Shown: positions 1 to 9,516, numbered from the stretch's first letter. The stretch: 64,000 bases of DNA from Mycobacterium sp. E3198 (GCF_001667015.1 NZ_LZIS01000066.1:22813-86812), one strand, 5' to 3'. The notes: generated by a model not told the origin, from the sequence alone. Program-made: numbers and translations.

Positions 1-167
1 ACGACACCGTCGTCGCCGGTTACCAGCGGGTGCGCTCACTGAGACCCGGCTGGCGCAACCGCGTCGGGCTGCACCAACTCTTCCCGCTGCTGGCGCATGT
101 GGTGTTGTTCGGGGGCGGGTACGCGCAGCAGACGGACGCCGCCGCCCGCGCCGCGCTGGCCGCCTGA
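1..167 (+). CDS. Fructosamine kinase family protein, C-terminal fragment
   Basis: Only the last 54 codons lie in the window. The frame starts at base 3 and ends at TGA 165-167. The reading RVGLHQLFPLLAHVVLFGGGY followed by an Ala-rich end matches the C-terminus of fructosamine/ketosamine kinases (aminoglycoside-phosphotransferase fold). These phosphorylate sugar adducts on proteins so that the adduct falls off. The catalytic loop lies outside the window, so the assignment rests on the tail motif alone. The next gene starts about 80 bases on, on the same strand. Confidence 0.6.
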   Translation, partial: DTVVAGYQRVRSLRPGWRNRVGLHQLFPLLAHVVLFGGGYAQQTDAAARAALAA

Positions 168-203
168 CGCCCGTCTACTGCTGGATTGCCCGCCTCCTCC
201 TCT

Positions 204-218
204 CGCCGCTTCGCGGCG
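204..218 (+). terminator. Short GC hairpin after the first gene
   Basis: Six-base arms CGCCGC/GCGGCG enclose a 3-base loop in the 82-base gap between the first two genes. There is no following U tract, so this is at most a weak mycobacterial-type terminator or attenuator. Confidence 0.3.
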
Positions 219-249
219 CGCATCGTCGGCGGGCTAATGTCGAAGCGCG

Positions 250-1074
250 ATGACGATCGATGTCTGGATGCAGCACCCGACGCAACGGTTCTTGCGCAGC
301 GACATGTTGGCCTCGCTGCGGCGCTGGACCGGCGGGTCGATCCCTGAGGCCGACATCCCGATCGAGGCGACCCTCGCGGCGATGGACGCCGCCGGCGTCG
401 ACTTCGGCCTGCTGAGCGCCTGGCGCGGCCCGAATGGCCAGGACTTGGTCTCCAACGACGAGGTCGCCGAATGGGTCGGGTCGCATCCGGCCCGGTTTGC
501 CGGCCTGGCCGCGGCGGACCTCGATCGCCCGATGGCGGCGGTCCGCGAGTTGCGGCGCCGGGTGCAGGAGGGCTTCGTGGGCCTACGGGTGGTGCCCTGG
601 CTGTGGGACGCACCGCCCACCGACCGCCGCTACTACCCGCTGTTCGCCGAATGCGTGGAGTCGGGCGTGCCGTTCTGCACCCAGGTAGGGCACACCGGCC
701 CGCTGCGGCCGTCGGAGACCGGGCGCCCGATTCCCTACATCGACCAGGTGGCGCTGGATTTTCCCGAGCTCGTCATCGTGTGCGGCCACGTCGGCTATCC
801 GTGGACCGAGGAGATGGTGGCGGTCGCCCGCAAGCACGAGAACGTCTACATCGACACCTCCGCATATACCATCCAGCGACTCCCGGACGAGCTCGTCCGG
901 TTCATGAAAACCGGTACCGGGCAACGCAAAGTCTTGTTCGGCACCAATTACCCGATGATCACGCACGCGCACGCTCTGGCGGCACTGGACGAACTGGGAC
1001 TAAGCGACGAGGCCCGCCGGGACTTCCTGCGCGGCAACGCCGAACGTGTTTTCGGACTGGAGGCAAACAGGTGA
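250..1074 (+). CDS. Amidohydrolase-2 family protein (Rv3510c-like)
   Basis: A 274-residue TIM-barrel amidohydrolase of the ACMSD-like group, known for hydrolysis or decarboxylation. The ATG opens MTIDVWMQHP. The barrel His motifs are visible as QVGH (about residue 145) and CGHVGYPW (about 178), and a C-terminal GNAERVF is typical of the family. Two usual metal/catalytic positions look changed: the N-terminal HxH reads W-M-Q-H, and the late GxDYP motif reads GTNYP. The gene overlaps the thiamine-enzyme gene behind it by four bases (GTGA), so the two are translationally coupled. The M. tuberculosis counterpart lies in the same place beside ilvX. Substrate unknown; possibly a keto-acid or steroid-derived intermediate (inference). 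Confidence 0.8.
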   Translation: MTIDVWMQHPTQRFLRSDMLASLRRWTGGSIPEADIPIEATLAAMDAAGVDFGLLSAWRGPNGQDLVSNDEVAEWVGSHPARFAGLAAADLDRPMAAVRELRRRVQEGFVGLRVVPWLWDAPPTDRRYYPLFAECVESGVPFCTQVGHTGPLRPSETGRPIPYIDQVALDFPELVIVCGHVGYPWTEEMVAVARKHENVYIDTSAYTIQRLPDELVRFMKTGTGQRKVLFGTNYPMITHAHALAALDELGLSDEARRDFLRGNAERVFGLEANR

Positions 1075-2621
1075 ACGGCGCTCAGGCACTGATCAACACG
1101 CTGGTCGACGGCGGCGTCGACGTGTGCTTCGCCAACCCGGGCACGTCGGAGATGCACTTCGTGGCCGCGCTCGACGCCGTTCCCCAAATGCGCGGTGTGC
1201 TCGCCCTTTTCGAGGGCGTAGCCACTGGCGCGGCCGACGGCTACGCGCGAATGGCCGACCGGCCTGCGGCGGTGCTGCTGCACCTGGGTCCTGGATTGGG
1301 CAACGGCCTGGCCAACCTGCACAACGCGCGGCGCGCGCATGTGCCGATGGTGGTGGTCGTCGGCGATCACGCCACCTACCACAAGAAGTACGATGCCCCA
1401 CTGGAATCCGACATCGATGCGCTGGCCGGCAGCGTCTCGGGATGGATGCGCCGCACCGAGAACACCGCCGACGTCGCGTCCGACGCCGCCGAGGCGATCG
1501 CCGCCAGCCGGTCGGGCTCGCAGATCGCCACCTTGATCCTGCCCGCGGACGTGTCGTGGACCGACGGAGCGGAACCCGCTCGCACACCGCCCGCCCAAGA
1601 GCCGCAACCCGATCCAGCCCTGGCGTCCGCCGCGCTCGAGGTGCTGCGTTGCGGGGAGCCCACGGTGCTCATGATCGGGGGCGACGCCACCCGCGGGCCG
1701 GGGCTGGCCGCCGCCGCGCGGATCGCCCAGGCGACCGGCGCCCGGTTGCTGTGCGAAACGTTCCCGACGCGCCTGGAGCGCGGTGCGGGCGTCCCCGCGG
1801 TCGAGCGGCTGGCCTATTTCGCCGAGGCGGCCGCCGCCCAGCTGAACGGTGCCAAGCATCTGGTGTTGGCGGGCGCCAAGTCCCCGGTGTCCTTCTTCGC
1901 CTACCCGGGCATGCCCAGCGACCTGGTGCCCGCCGGCTACGAGGTGCACGTGCTCGCCGAATACGGGGGTGCGGCAGCCGCTTTGGTCGCCCTGGCCGAC
2001 GAGGTCGCTCCCGGCTCCGTCGCGCCGGCGGCGGCTCCGTCGCGCCCGCAGCTGCCGACGGGCGCGTTGACGTCGGCGTCGACGGCCGACGTGATCGGGG
2101 CGTTGCTGCCCGAGCGGGCGATCGTCGTCGACGAGTCGAACACGTCGGGGCTGCTGCTGCCGGCGGCCACCGCCGGTGCACCGGCCCATGATTGGCTGAC
2201 GCTCACCGGCGGCGCGATCGGCTACGGCATCCCGGCCGCGGTGGGCGCCGCCGTAGCCGCACCCGATCGTCCGGTGCTGTGCCTGGAATCCGACGGGTCC
2301 GCCATGTACACGATTTCGGGGTTGTGGACCCAGGCCCGCGAGAACCTCGACGTGACCACCGTGCTCTATGACAACAGCGCCTACGACATCTTGCGCGTCG
2401 AGCTGCAACGCGTCGGAGCCGGGTCCGCGCCCGGTCCCAAGGCGCTTGATTTACTCGACTTGTCGCGGCCCACAATGGATTTTGTCAAGATCGCCGAGGG
2501 TATGGGGGTTCCGGCGCGCCGCGTCACGACCGCCGAGGAGTTCGCCGACGCTCTGCGCGCGGCCTTCGCTGAACCCGGGCCGCACCTCATCGACGCGGTG
2601 GTGCCCTCCCTGATGGGGTAG
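1071..2621 (+). CDS. ilvX: Thiamine-pyrophosphate enzyme, acetolactate-synthase-like IlvX
   Basis: A 516-residue ThDP-dependent enzyme with the usual three-domain order. The PYR domain contains the cofactor-activating Glu48 (in LFEGVATGAADGYAR), followed by a central domain and a PP domain with an ESDGS...YDNSAY metal/diphosphate motif (about 406-440). GTG start at 1071 overlaps the stop of the amidohydrolase gene. It is labelled an acetolactate synthase homologue in M. tuberculosis, but the short length and benzoylformate-decarboxylase-like motifs make a decarboxylase or lyase on another 2-keto acid equally likely. No regulatory small subunit is adjacent. Coupling to the amidohydrolase suggests a two-step reaction. 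Confidence 0.8.
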   Translation: MNGAQALINTLVDGGVDVCFANPGTSEMHFVAALDAVPQMRGVLALFEGVATGAADGYARMADRPAAVLLHLGPGLGNGLANLHNARRAHVPMVVVVGDHATYHKKYDAPLESDIDALAGSVSGWMRRTENTADVASDAAEAIAASRSGSQIATLILPADVSWTDGAEPARTPPAQEPQPDPALASAALEVLRCGEPTVLMIGGDATRGPGLAAAARIAQATGARLLCETFPTRLERGAGVPAVERLAYFAEAAAAQLNGAKHLVLAGAKSPVSFFAYPGMPSDLVPAGYEVHVLAEYGGAAAALVALADEVAPGSVAPAAAPSRPQLPTGALTSASTADVIGALLPERAIVVDESNTSGLLLPAATAGAPAHDWLTLTGGAIGYGIPAAVGAAVAAPDRPVLCLESDGSAMYTISGLWTQARENLDVTTVLYDNSAYDILRVELQRVGAGSAPGPKALDLLDLSRPTMDFVKIAEGMGVPARRVTTAEEFADALRAAFAEPGPHLIDAVVPSLMG

Positions 2622-2637
2622 TGCCGGCGAGGAACGG

Positions 2638-3333
2638 TTATGCCGGAAGCTGGCAGACGAGCCAGTCGGCCATCGCGTTGATGGCGTCGACCCCGGGGTC
2701 GAACGCAGCGGCCTCGGCCGCCAGCGCCACCCCCACATGTGCCGATGCCGTTGGGACGATGCCGAACTGCCGGACCAGGTAGTCGTCGGCCAACCCGGGT
2801 CCCCAACCGGATTTGGCCGCAATGCCTTTGGCGGCCAGCCCCCAGCGCTGGCCCGGGGTCAGGCGGTGCATCAGGTCGATGACGGTCGCGGCATCACCGA
2901 GGCCGGGCAGGCCCGCGGCGAATCGGGCCTGGCAATCGAGGAGCCATCGCGTTTGTCCAAATGCGGTGAATGGCGGGCGAATTCGCTGCGATTCGACCAC
3001 TGTGGCGGTGTCGCCGCATTTGCGGACGACGGCTTGCACCTGTAGGGCGGCCCGCGCGGCGTCGCCCAGCTGGGACCACAACCGCTCGGACGCCTCGTTG
3101 TCGGACTCGGTGATGGCTTTGACGACCAGGTCGCGGGCGCGGGCGGGATCGCGACGCAGGGCCGCGATTGCCAGCGGCACTTTGATCGTCGACCAGGCGA
3201 CGCCGGACGACCACCGACCCAGGGAAATCACGTCGGCAACATCCGGACGGGCGATCGCGATGCCGATCGTCGCCGGGACGGCGGCGGCCAGCTCTCGGAA
3301 GCTCGCCTCCAGCCGGGGCGGTGCGGGAGTCAT
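2638..3333 (-). CDS. Serine beta-lactamase/penicillin-binding-fold protein
   Basis: A 231-residue protein with all three class A beta-lactamase-type motifs: S48-T-I-K51 (SxxK), S77-D-N79 (SDN) and K174-S-G (K[ST]G). It has no signal peptide or membrane segment, so it should act in the cytoplasm, unlike secreted lactamases. Its ATG lies four bases after the fadD17 stop, so it is the last gene of the fadE26-fadE27-fadD17 operon and should be transcribed with steroid side-chain catabolism. It could be a cytosolic esterase or amidase; the substrate is not predictable. It converges on ilvX with a 16-base gap. Confidence 0.7.
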   Translation of the reverse strand: MTPAPPRLEASFRELAAAVPATIGIAIARPDVADVISLGRWSSGVAWSTIKVPLAIAALRRDPARARDLVVKAITESDNEASERLWSQLGDAARAALQVQAVVRKCGDTATVVESQRIRPPFTAFGQTRWLLDCQARFAAGLPGLGDAATVIDLMHRLTPGQRWGLAAKGIAAKSGWGPGLADDYLVRQFGIVPTASAHVGVALAAEAAAFDPGVDAINAMADWLVCQLPA

Positions 3334-3337
3334 AGCG

Positions 3338-4846
3338 CTATCGGTGAATCGGCCACACCGGATCGCCGCAGTCCACGCCCTGCGCCGACAACTGCCGCTT
3401 GAGCACCTTGAAGGTCACCGTGCGCGGCAGCTCCGCGCTGACGCGGACGTAAGACGGCCACTGCTTGGGTCCCAGGTCGGGCTGCTCGGCCAGAAAGGCC
3501 CGGAACTTTTCGGGATCGAACTCCACACCGGCCGCCATGACGAACGCGGCCATCACCTGGTCGCCGACGACAGGATCAGGCACCGCGTACACCGCGACCT
3601 CGGCGGCGTCCGGGTAGCGCAGCAGCACGCGCTCGATCGGGGCGGCGCCCAGGTTTTCGCCGTCGACCCGCATCCAATCGCCAAGCCGCCCGGCGAAATA
3701 CGCGTAGCCGTCCGCATCGCGATAGGCGAGGTCGCCGCTGTGGTACATACCGCCGGCCATCCGCTGCGCCTCGGCGGCATCGTCGTTGTAATAGCCCTCG
3801 AAACGTCCGGGCCCCGCGGTGTTGACGATTTCGCCAACCACTCCGACCGGGCACGGCTCGCCGGTGTCGGGGTCGACGATCTCGATCCCGTCCGGCAGCG
3901 GACCCAACGCGCCCGGCGGCGTGTCGGGGGTCCGCGCGATGGCCACCCCGCCCTCGGTCGAACCGAACCCGTCCTGGACCACGCACCCGAACCGGCTAGC
4001 GAAGCGCTCGATGTCGCCGGGCACACCCTCGTTGCCGTACACCGCGCGCAGCGGGTTGTCCGCATCGTCGGCACGCTCGGGTGTGGCGAGCACGTAGGAC
4101 AACGGCTTGCCGACGTAGTTTGCGTAGGTGGCCCCGTACCGGCGGACATCGACCAAGAAATTCGACGCGGAGAACTTGCGCCGCAACGCCATTGAACCCT
4201 GGCACGCCGCGGCCACCGCCCACCCGACCAGCACCGCGTTGGAATGAAACAGCGGCATCGACACATAACAGACGTCATCGCGGCCCAGGTCGAAGCGCTG
4301 CGACATCGTCACGCCGGCGATCGCCACCTTGCCGTGGCTGCACTTCACCGCCTTGGGCTCGCCGCTGGTTCCCGACGTGAAGATCAGCATGAAAAGATCG
4401 GCAGCCGTTGCGGGCTGAAAGCTCGGCTCGGCGCCCTCGTGCGCGGCCACCTCGTCGGCCCACTCGGCGGAATCGACGTTGACGTGCTCGATATCGCCCA
4501 GTGGCGCGGCCGACTTCGAATCGGCCAGCACCAATTGGCAATCGGCGTGCGCGATGTCGCGAGCCAGCGCTGCACCGCGGCGCACCGGGTTGAGCCCCAC
4601 CGGCACTATCCCGGACATCCCCGCCGCGACCAGAATCGCGGAAAAGAACGGGGTGTTCTCCAGCAGCACGCCGACGTGCGGCGGCTTCGCCGGGTCGAGG
4701 GCCTCGCGCAGCGTCGCCGCGATCGCGGCGCCGTGGCGGATGTGATCGCGCCAGCTGGTGAACGAGTCTTCGAAATAGACCCCGCTGTCGTCGATCTCGG
4801 CCAGCGGTACCAGCAGTTTGGTGACCGTGGGGTCGGGCGGAAGCAC
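3338..4846 (-). CDS. fadD17: Acyl-CoA/steroid-CoA synthetase FadD17
   Basis: A 502-residue ANL-superfamily adenylating enzyme that makes an acyl-AMP and then a CoA thioester. It has the P-loop LIFTSGTSGEPK, STEGG, the YHSGDL...GRLGDW hinge and a late catalytic Lys in TFKVLKRQL. The GTG at 4846 gives the same length as M. tuberculosis FadD17 and sits four bases past the fadE27 stop; the longer upstream frame is overlap with fadE27. FadD17 is associated with activating cholesterol side-chain carboxylates. It lies in an operon with fadE26/fadE27 under a KstR-type operator. Confidence 0.9.
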   Translation of the reverse strand: MLPPDPTVTKLLVPLAEIDDSGVYFEDSFTSWRDHIRHGAAIAATLREALDPAKPPHVGVLLENTPFFSAILVAAGMSGIVPVGLNPVRRGAALARDIAHADCQLVLADSKSAAPLGDIEHVNVDSAEWADEVAAHEGAEPSFQPATAADLFMLIFTSGTSGEPKAVKCSHGKVAIAGVTMSQRFDLGRDDVCYVSMPLFHSNAVLVGWAVAAACQGSMALRRKFSASNFLVDVRRYGATYANYVGKPLSYVLATPERADDADNPLRAVYGNEGVPGDIERFASRFGCVVQDGFGSTEGGVAIARTPDTPPGALGPLPDGIEIVDPDTGEPCPVGVVGEIVNTAGPGRFEGYYNDDAAEAQRMAGGMYHSGDLAYRDADGYAYFAGRLGDWMRVDGENLGAAPIERVLLRYPDAAEVAVYAVPDPVVGDQVMAAFVMAAGVEFDPEKFRAFLAEQPDLGPKQWPSYVRVSAELPRTVTFKVLKRQLSAQGVDCGDPVWPIHR

Positions 4847-4850
4847 GAAG

Positions 4851-5948
4851 CTAGGCAGGGGTTTCCGCCAGTTCACGGCCGATCCGGCGCAGCTGCCCGG
4901 TGGCGCCGCGCAGCGCGAACTCGATCTCCTTGGCCGCCAGGAAGTAACGGTGCACCGGGTGGTCGGTGTCGACGCCGACACCGCCGTGCACGTGCACGAC
5001 GGTGTGCGCCACCCGATGCCCGGCGTCGGCCGCCCAGAACGCCGCGCTGGCCACGTCGATCTCGGCGGGAATGTCCTCCGACACCCGCCAGGCCGCCTGG
5101 GTCAGCGTCAGCCGCAATCCCTTGACGTCGATGTATCCGTCGGCCAGCCGCTGCGCCACGGCCTGGAAACTGCCGATCGGGCGGTCGAATTGCTCACGGG
5201 TGCGGGCGTATTCGGCGGTGAGCTGCAAGCCCCGCTCCAGGACTCCGAGCTGAAAGGCGCTGCGGCCCAACGTGGTCAGTGTGTCGAGCCAGACGGCGAC
5301 GGTTCCGTCGCCGACCTGTCGGCCGCCGTCCACCTGCACCCCGTCCAGGGCCAGGTGCCCGACGCTGCCGAGTCCGGTGGTCTCCATCGCGGTCACCGTG
5401 ACGCCGGGGTCGTCGGCGGCGACCAGGAAAACGGCTCCGCCGGCATCGGTTTCGGCCGGAATGAGGAAGGCGTCGGCGACCGGGCCGAAGCCGACCTGGG
5501 TGCGGGTCCCGGTCAGCCGGTAGCCGTCACCGGCCCGGGTGGCCTGCACCGGCCCCTCGCCCATTTCGCCGTCGAGCGCGACGGTGAGGATCTTCTCACC
5601 CCGGACCGCCGGGCCGCCCCAGCCCTGCTGCAGTTCGTCGGAGCCGAACCGGGCCAGCGCCCCGGCGCCCAGCATCACCGACTCCAGGTAGGGCACCGCG
5701 GCCAGCTGGTGGCCCAGCGCAACCAGGATGGCCACCTGCTCGAGGACGCCGAAGCCGTCGCCGCCCAGCGACGTTGGCGACGCGCTGGTCAGAATGTCGG
5801 CCTCGACGAGCTTGCGCCACAGGTCGCGGTCGAATCGTTGCGCGAGCTTGTCGAGCTCACGCTGATGTTCCGGGGTGCACACCGCGTCCACGATGGTGTC
5901 GACCAGGCCGCCGAGGTCCTGCGCGGCTTCTGTTGTGGTGAAGTCCAT
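4851..5948 (-). CDS. fadE27: Acyl-CoA dehydrogenase FadE27 (ChsE5-type subunit)
   Basis: 365 residues of acyl-CoA dehydrogenase fold: an N-terminal helical domain, a middle beta domain and a C-terminal four-helix domain with YARTREQFDRPIGSFQAV and HVHGGVGVDTDHPVHRY motifs. In M. tuberculosis FadE27 pairs with FadE26 as the heterotetramer ChsE4-ChsE5. That enzyme introduces the 2,3 double bond into cholesterol side-chain CoA esters during beta-oxidation. The ATG lies 36 bases after the fadE26 stop, and fadD17 begins four bases after its own stop. A heteromeric partner is required, so the two genes should stay co-expressed. Confidence 0.9.
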   Translation of the reverse strand: MDFTTTEAAQDLGGLVDTIVDAVCTPEHQRELDKLAQRFDRDLWRKLVEADILTSASPTSLGGDGFGVLEQVAILVALGHQLAAVPYLESVMLGAGALARFGSDELQQGWGGPAVRGEKILTVALDGEMGEGPVQATRAGDGYRLTGTRTQVGFGPVADAFLIPAETDAGGAVFLVAADDPGVTVTAMETTGLGSVGHLALDGVQVDGGRQVGDGTVAVWLDTLTTLGRSAFQLGVLERGLQLTAEYARTREQFDRPIGSFQAVAQRLADGYIDVKGLRLTLTQAAWRVSEDIPAEIDVASAAFWAADAGHRVAHTVVHVHGGVGVDTDHPVHRYFLAAKEIEFALRGATGQLRRIGRELAETPA

Positions 5949-5984
5949 GGATTCTCGTCCTTAAAGTCCTTATATGGAGGAAGC

Positions 5985-7166
<1,182 letters not shown>

Positions 7167-7256
7167 TACCAGCCGTCCTTGTTCGTCAAGCGTCGATATC
7201 GAATGCCGCGTCACGCGCGGTGGCCTTGCCAACGGCTACCCGTTCGCCTCCCCGGT

Positions 7257-7270
7257 TGTAACACGTTCTA
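7257..7270. promoter_or_regulatory. KstR-type operator in fadE26/fdxD divergent promoter
   Basis: The 14 bases TGTAACACGTTCTA match the KstR consensus TnnAACnnGTTnnA at every fixed position. KstR is the TetR-family repressor of cholesterol catabolism, relieved by steroid-CoA metabolites. The site lies between fadE26 (leftward) and fdxD-hsd4A (rightward) and can control both. The match is seen in the sequence; KstR binding here is inferred. Confidence 0.85.
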
Positions 7271-7378
7271 GTCTTGGAATCCAGCGACCGTTTCCCCTGA
7301 CGCACTGGGGCCCTATGGTGGACCTACATATCGACGGGGCGAGTGCTCAGTTTGAAGGCCAGGTGCAAGGAGGGTGCC

Positions 7379-7570
7379 GTGCGGGTGATCGTGGATCGTG
7401 ACCGGTGTGAAGGGAACGCGGTATGCATGGGAATCGCGCCTGACCTGTTCGACCTGGACGACGAGGACTACGCGGTCGTGAAGATCGATCCGATTCCGCC
7501 CGACCGAGAGCAGCTGGCCGAGCAAGCCATCGCCGAGTGCCCCCGCGCCGCTTTGCTGCGCCAAGACTAG
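7379..7570 (+). CDS. fdxD: Ferredoxin FdxD
   Basis: 63-residue small ferredoxin with the 3Fe-4S pattern of mycobacterial P450-associated ferredoxins: CEGNAVC near the N-terminus and CPRAAL near the C-terminus. The GTG start at 7379 follows a GGAGGG ribosome site; an upstream in-frame ATG at 7343 lacks one and would place the ribosome site inside the gene. It is adjacent to hsd4A and divergent from fadE26 at a KstR-type operator, so it is probably an electron donor in steroid oxidation. Partner enzyme not shown by the sequence. Confidence 0.88.
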   Translation: MRVIVDRDRCEGNAVCMGIAPDLFDLDDEDYAVVKIDPIPPDREQLAEQAIAECPRAALLRQD

Positions 7571-7583
7571 AGGTATTCATAAA

Positions 7584-8495
7584 TTGACTAGCAGCACAAA
7601 CGCGACCGATCTGTCCGGGAAGGTCGCGGTGGTGACCGGTGCGGCCGCGGGGCTGGGTCGCGCCGAGGCGCTCGGCTTAGCCGGCCTGGGCGCCACCGTC
7701 GTCGTCAACGACATAGCCGGCGCCCTGGATGCCTCCGACGTGATCGACGAGATCAGCGCCACCGGCGCCAAGGCCGTCGCCGTGACCGGGGACATCAGCC
7801 AGTGCGCGACGGCCGACGAGCTGGTGGCCACCGCCGACGAACTGGGCGGGTTGGACATCGTCGTCAACAACGCCGGCATCACCCGCGATCGGATGCTGTT
7901 CAACATGTCCGACGAGGAATGGGACCTCGTCATCGCGGTGCACCTGCGCGGCCATTTCCTGCTGACCAGAAACGCGGCCACCTACTGGCGCGCCAAGGCC
8001 AAGGACGCCGGCGGGACGGTCTTCGGCCGCATCGTCAACACCGCTTCCGAGGCCGGCCTGGTGGGCCCGGTGGGCCAGGCCAACTACGGCGCGGCGAAGG
8101 CCGGCATCATCTCGCTCACACTCACCGCCGCGCGGGCGCTGGGTCGCTACGGGGTGTGCGCCAATGCGATCTGTCCGCGGGCCCGCACCGCGATGACGGC
8201 CGACGTGTTCGGCGCGGCGCCCGAAGTCGACGAGGGCGGCATCGACCCGCTCTCGCCGGAGCACGTGGTCAGCCTGGTCAAGTTCTTGGCATCGCCGGCC
8301 GCCGCCGAGGTCAACGGTCAGGTGTTCATCGTCTACGGCCCGCAGGTGACGCTGGTTGCCGCGCCGACCGCGGAGCACCGGTTCTCCGCCGACGGGGCGG
8401 CGTGGGACCCCGGCCAGCTCTCCGGCGAGCTCCAAAAATACTTTGCTGGGCGCGATCCGGAGCGGAACTTTTCCGCCGTCGGGCTGATGGAGTAA
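7584..8495 (+). CDS. hsd4A: Short-chain dehydrogenase Hsd4A (Rv3502c-like)
   Basis: 303-residue SDR with an N-terminal Rossmann GAAAGLG motif, NNAG, a Ser in NTASEAG and catalytic YGAAK. Rv3502c-type proteins act as hydroxysteroid or 3-hydroxyacyl-CoA dehydrogenases in cholesterol side-chain beta-oxidation. The hydratase and SCP2 domains found in longer multifunctional enzymes are absent. The TTG start at 7584 has AGAGGT about ten bases upstream, and the gene follows fdxD by 13 bases. The start codon is the least certain part. Confidence 0.85.
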   Translation: MTSSTNATDLSGKVAVVTGAAAGLGRAEALGLAGLGATVVVNDIAGALDASDVIDEISATGAKAVAVTGDISQCATADELVATADELGGLDIVVNNAGITRDRMLFNMSDEEWDLVIAVHLRGHFLLTRNAATYWRAKAKDAGGTVFGRIVNTASEAGLVGPVGQANYGAAKAGIISLTLTAARALGRYGVCANAICPRARTAMTADVFGAAPEVDEGGIDPLSPEHVVSLVKFLASPAAAEVNGQVFIVYGPQVTLVAAPTAEHRFSADGAAWDPGQLSGELQKYFAGRDPERNFSAVGLME

Positions 8496-8534
8496 TGGCC
8501 GTGTAAAAGCACTTTACGGGGGGGAATCCGCGAG

Positions 8535-8548
8535 TAGAACATGTGTCA
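8535..8548. promoter_or_regulatory. Degenerate KstR-like half-match upstream of yrbE4A
   Basis: TAGAACATGTGTCA matches TnnAACnnGTTnnA except for GTG in place of GTT. It lies about 70 bases upstream of the promoter-like sequence in front of yrbE4A. mce4 is KstR-controlled in M. tuberculosis, which makes a weak second site plausible. Confidence 0.4.
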
Positions 8549-8614
8549 GATTGGAGTGTAGGCAATACCTCTGACCTGGACAAATTAACGGTTCGGATAC
8601 GGAAATGCTGTTCA

Positions 8615-8645
8615 TTGACACCGTGTACTTCTTCTGAGTTAATAT
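8615..8645 (+). promoter_or_regulatory. Sigma-A-like promoter for mce4 operon
   Basis: A perfect TTGACA (8615-8620) and a TAATAT (8640-8645) are separated by 19 bases, slightly longer than ideal. They sit in the 231-base gap between hsd4A and yrbE4A, about 80 bases ahead of the yrbE4A start. This suggests the importer genes can be transcribed independently of fdxD-hsd4A. Confidence 0.55.
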
Positions 8646-8726
8646 GATCCGGCTCACACCGGGCCGCGAGCGATCGAAGACAATGCAAAGGCGATTCACA
8701 GGCTTCGCCGCGACCAGCAGAGGGGG

Positions 8727-9500
8727 GTGGCCAAGTTGAGAGAACAACTCGCCGTCCCCGCCCGCGCCATCGGCGGGTTCTTCGAGATGATGATCGACAC
8801 CGGCCGCGAGACTTTTCGACGGCCGTTTCAATTTGGCGAGTTCCTCGAACAGACCTGGATGATCGCCCGGGTCTCGCTGGTTCCGACGCTGCTCGTCTCC
8901 ATCCCGTTCACGGTGCTGGTCGCGTTCACCCTCAACATCCTGTTGCGCGAGATCGGCGCAGCCGACTTATCCGGTGCGGGAACCGCTTTCGGCACCGTTA
9001 CCCAGCTGGGCCCCGTGGTCACGGTGCTCGTCGTGGCCGGCGCCGGCGCGACCGCGATCTGCGCCGACCTGGGTGCCCGCACCATCCGGGAAGAGATCGA
9101 CGCGATGCGCGTGCTGGGCATCGACCCGGTCCACCGGCTGGTGGTGCCGCGGGTGCTGGCGTCCACGGTGGTGGCGTTGTTGCTCAACGGCCTGGTGTGC
9201 GCCATCGGCCTGTCCGGCGGCTACGTGTTTTCCGTCTTTCTGCAGGGCGTCAACCCCGGGGCGTTCATCAACGGCCTGACCGTGCTCACGGGGCTGCGCG
9301 AGCTGGTGCTCGCCGAAGTCAAGGCGCTGCTGTTCGGCGTGATGGCCGGCCTGGTCGGGTGCTACCGCGGCCTGACGGTCAAGGGCGGTCCCAAGGGCGT
9401 CGGGAACGCCGTCAACGAAACCGTGGTCTACGCGTTCATCTGCCTGTTCGTCATCAACGTGGTCATGACCGCCGTCGGCGTGCGGATTTCGGCCAAGTGA
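8727..9500 (+). CDS. yrbE4A: Mce4 permease subunit YrbE4A (MlaE family)
   Basis: 257-residue integral membrane protein of the MlaE/YrbE family with about five to six hydrophobic segments. It carries the conserved cytoplasmic REEIDAMRVLGIDP loop that contacts the ATPase (MceG, encoded elsewhere). With YrbE4B it forms the inner-membrane permease of the Mce4 cholesterol importer. The GTG start at 8727 follows an AGAGGGGG ribosome site; a TTG at 8736 is an alternative. It heads an operon of ten tightly spaced genes. Confidence 0.93.
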   Translation: MAKLREQLAVPARAIGGFFEMMIDTGRETFRRPFQFGEFLEQTWMIARVSLVPTLLVSIPFTVLVAFTLNILLREIGAADLSGAGTAFGTVTQLGPVVTVLVVAGAGATAICADLGARTIREEIDAMRVLGIDPVHRLVVPRVLASTVVALLLNGLVCAIGLSGGYVFSVFLQGVNPGAFINGLTVLTGLRELVLAEVKALLFGVMAGLVGCYRGLTVKGGPKGVGNAVNETVVYAFICLFVINVVMTAVGVRISAK

Positions 9501-9516
9501 GGCGAGGGAGCACCCG

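Noticed and set aside
948..2408. 486-codon open frame antisense to ilvX
   Set aside because: Lies fully under ilvX and shows no recognisable fold or start signal.
8503..8517. Small hairpin GTAAA-AGCAC-TTTAC after hsd4A
   Set aside because: Only five-base arms and AT-rich; too weak to call a terminator.
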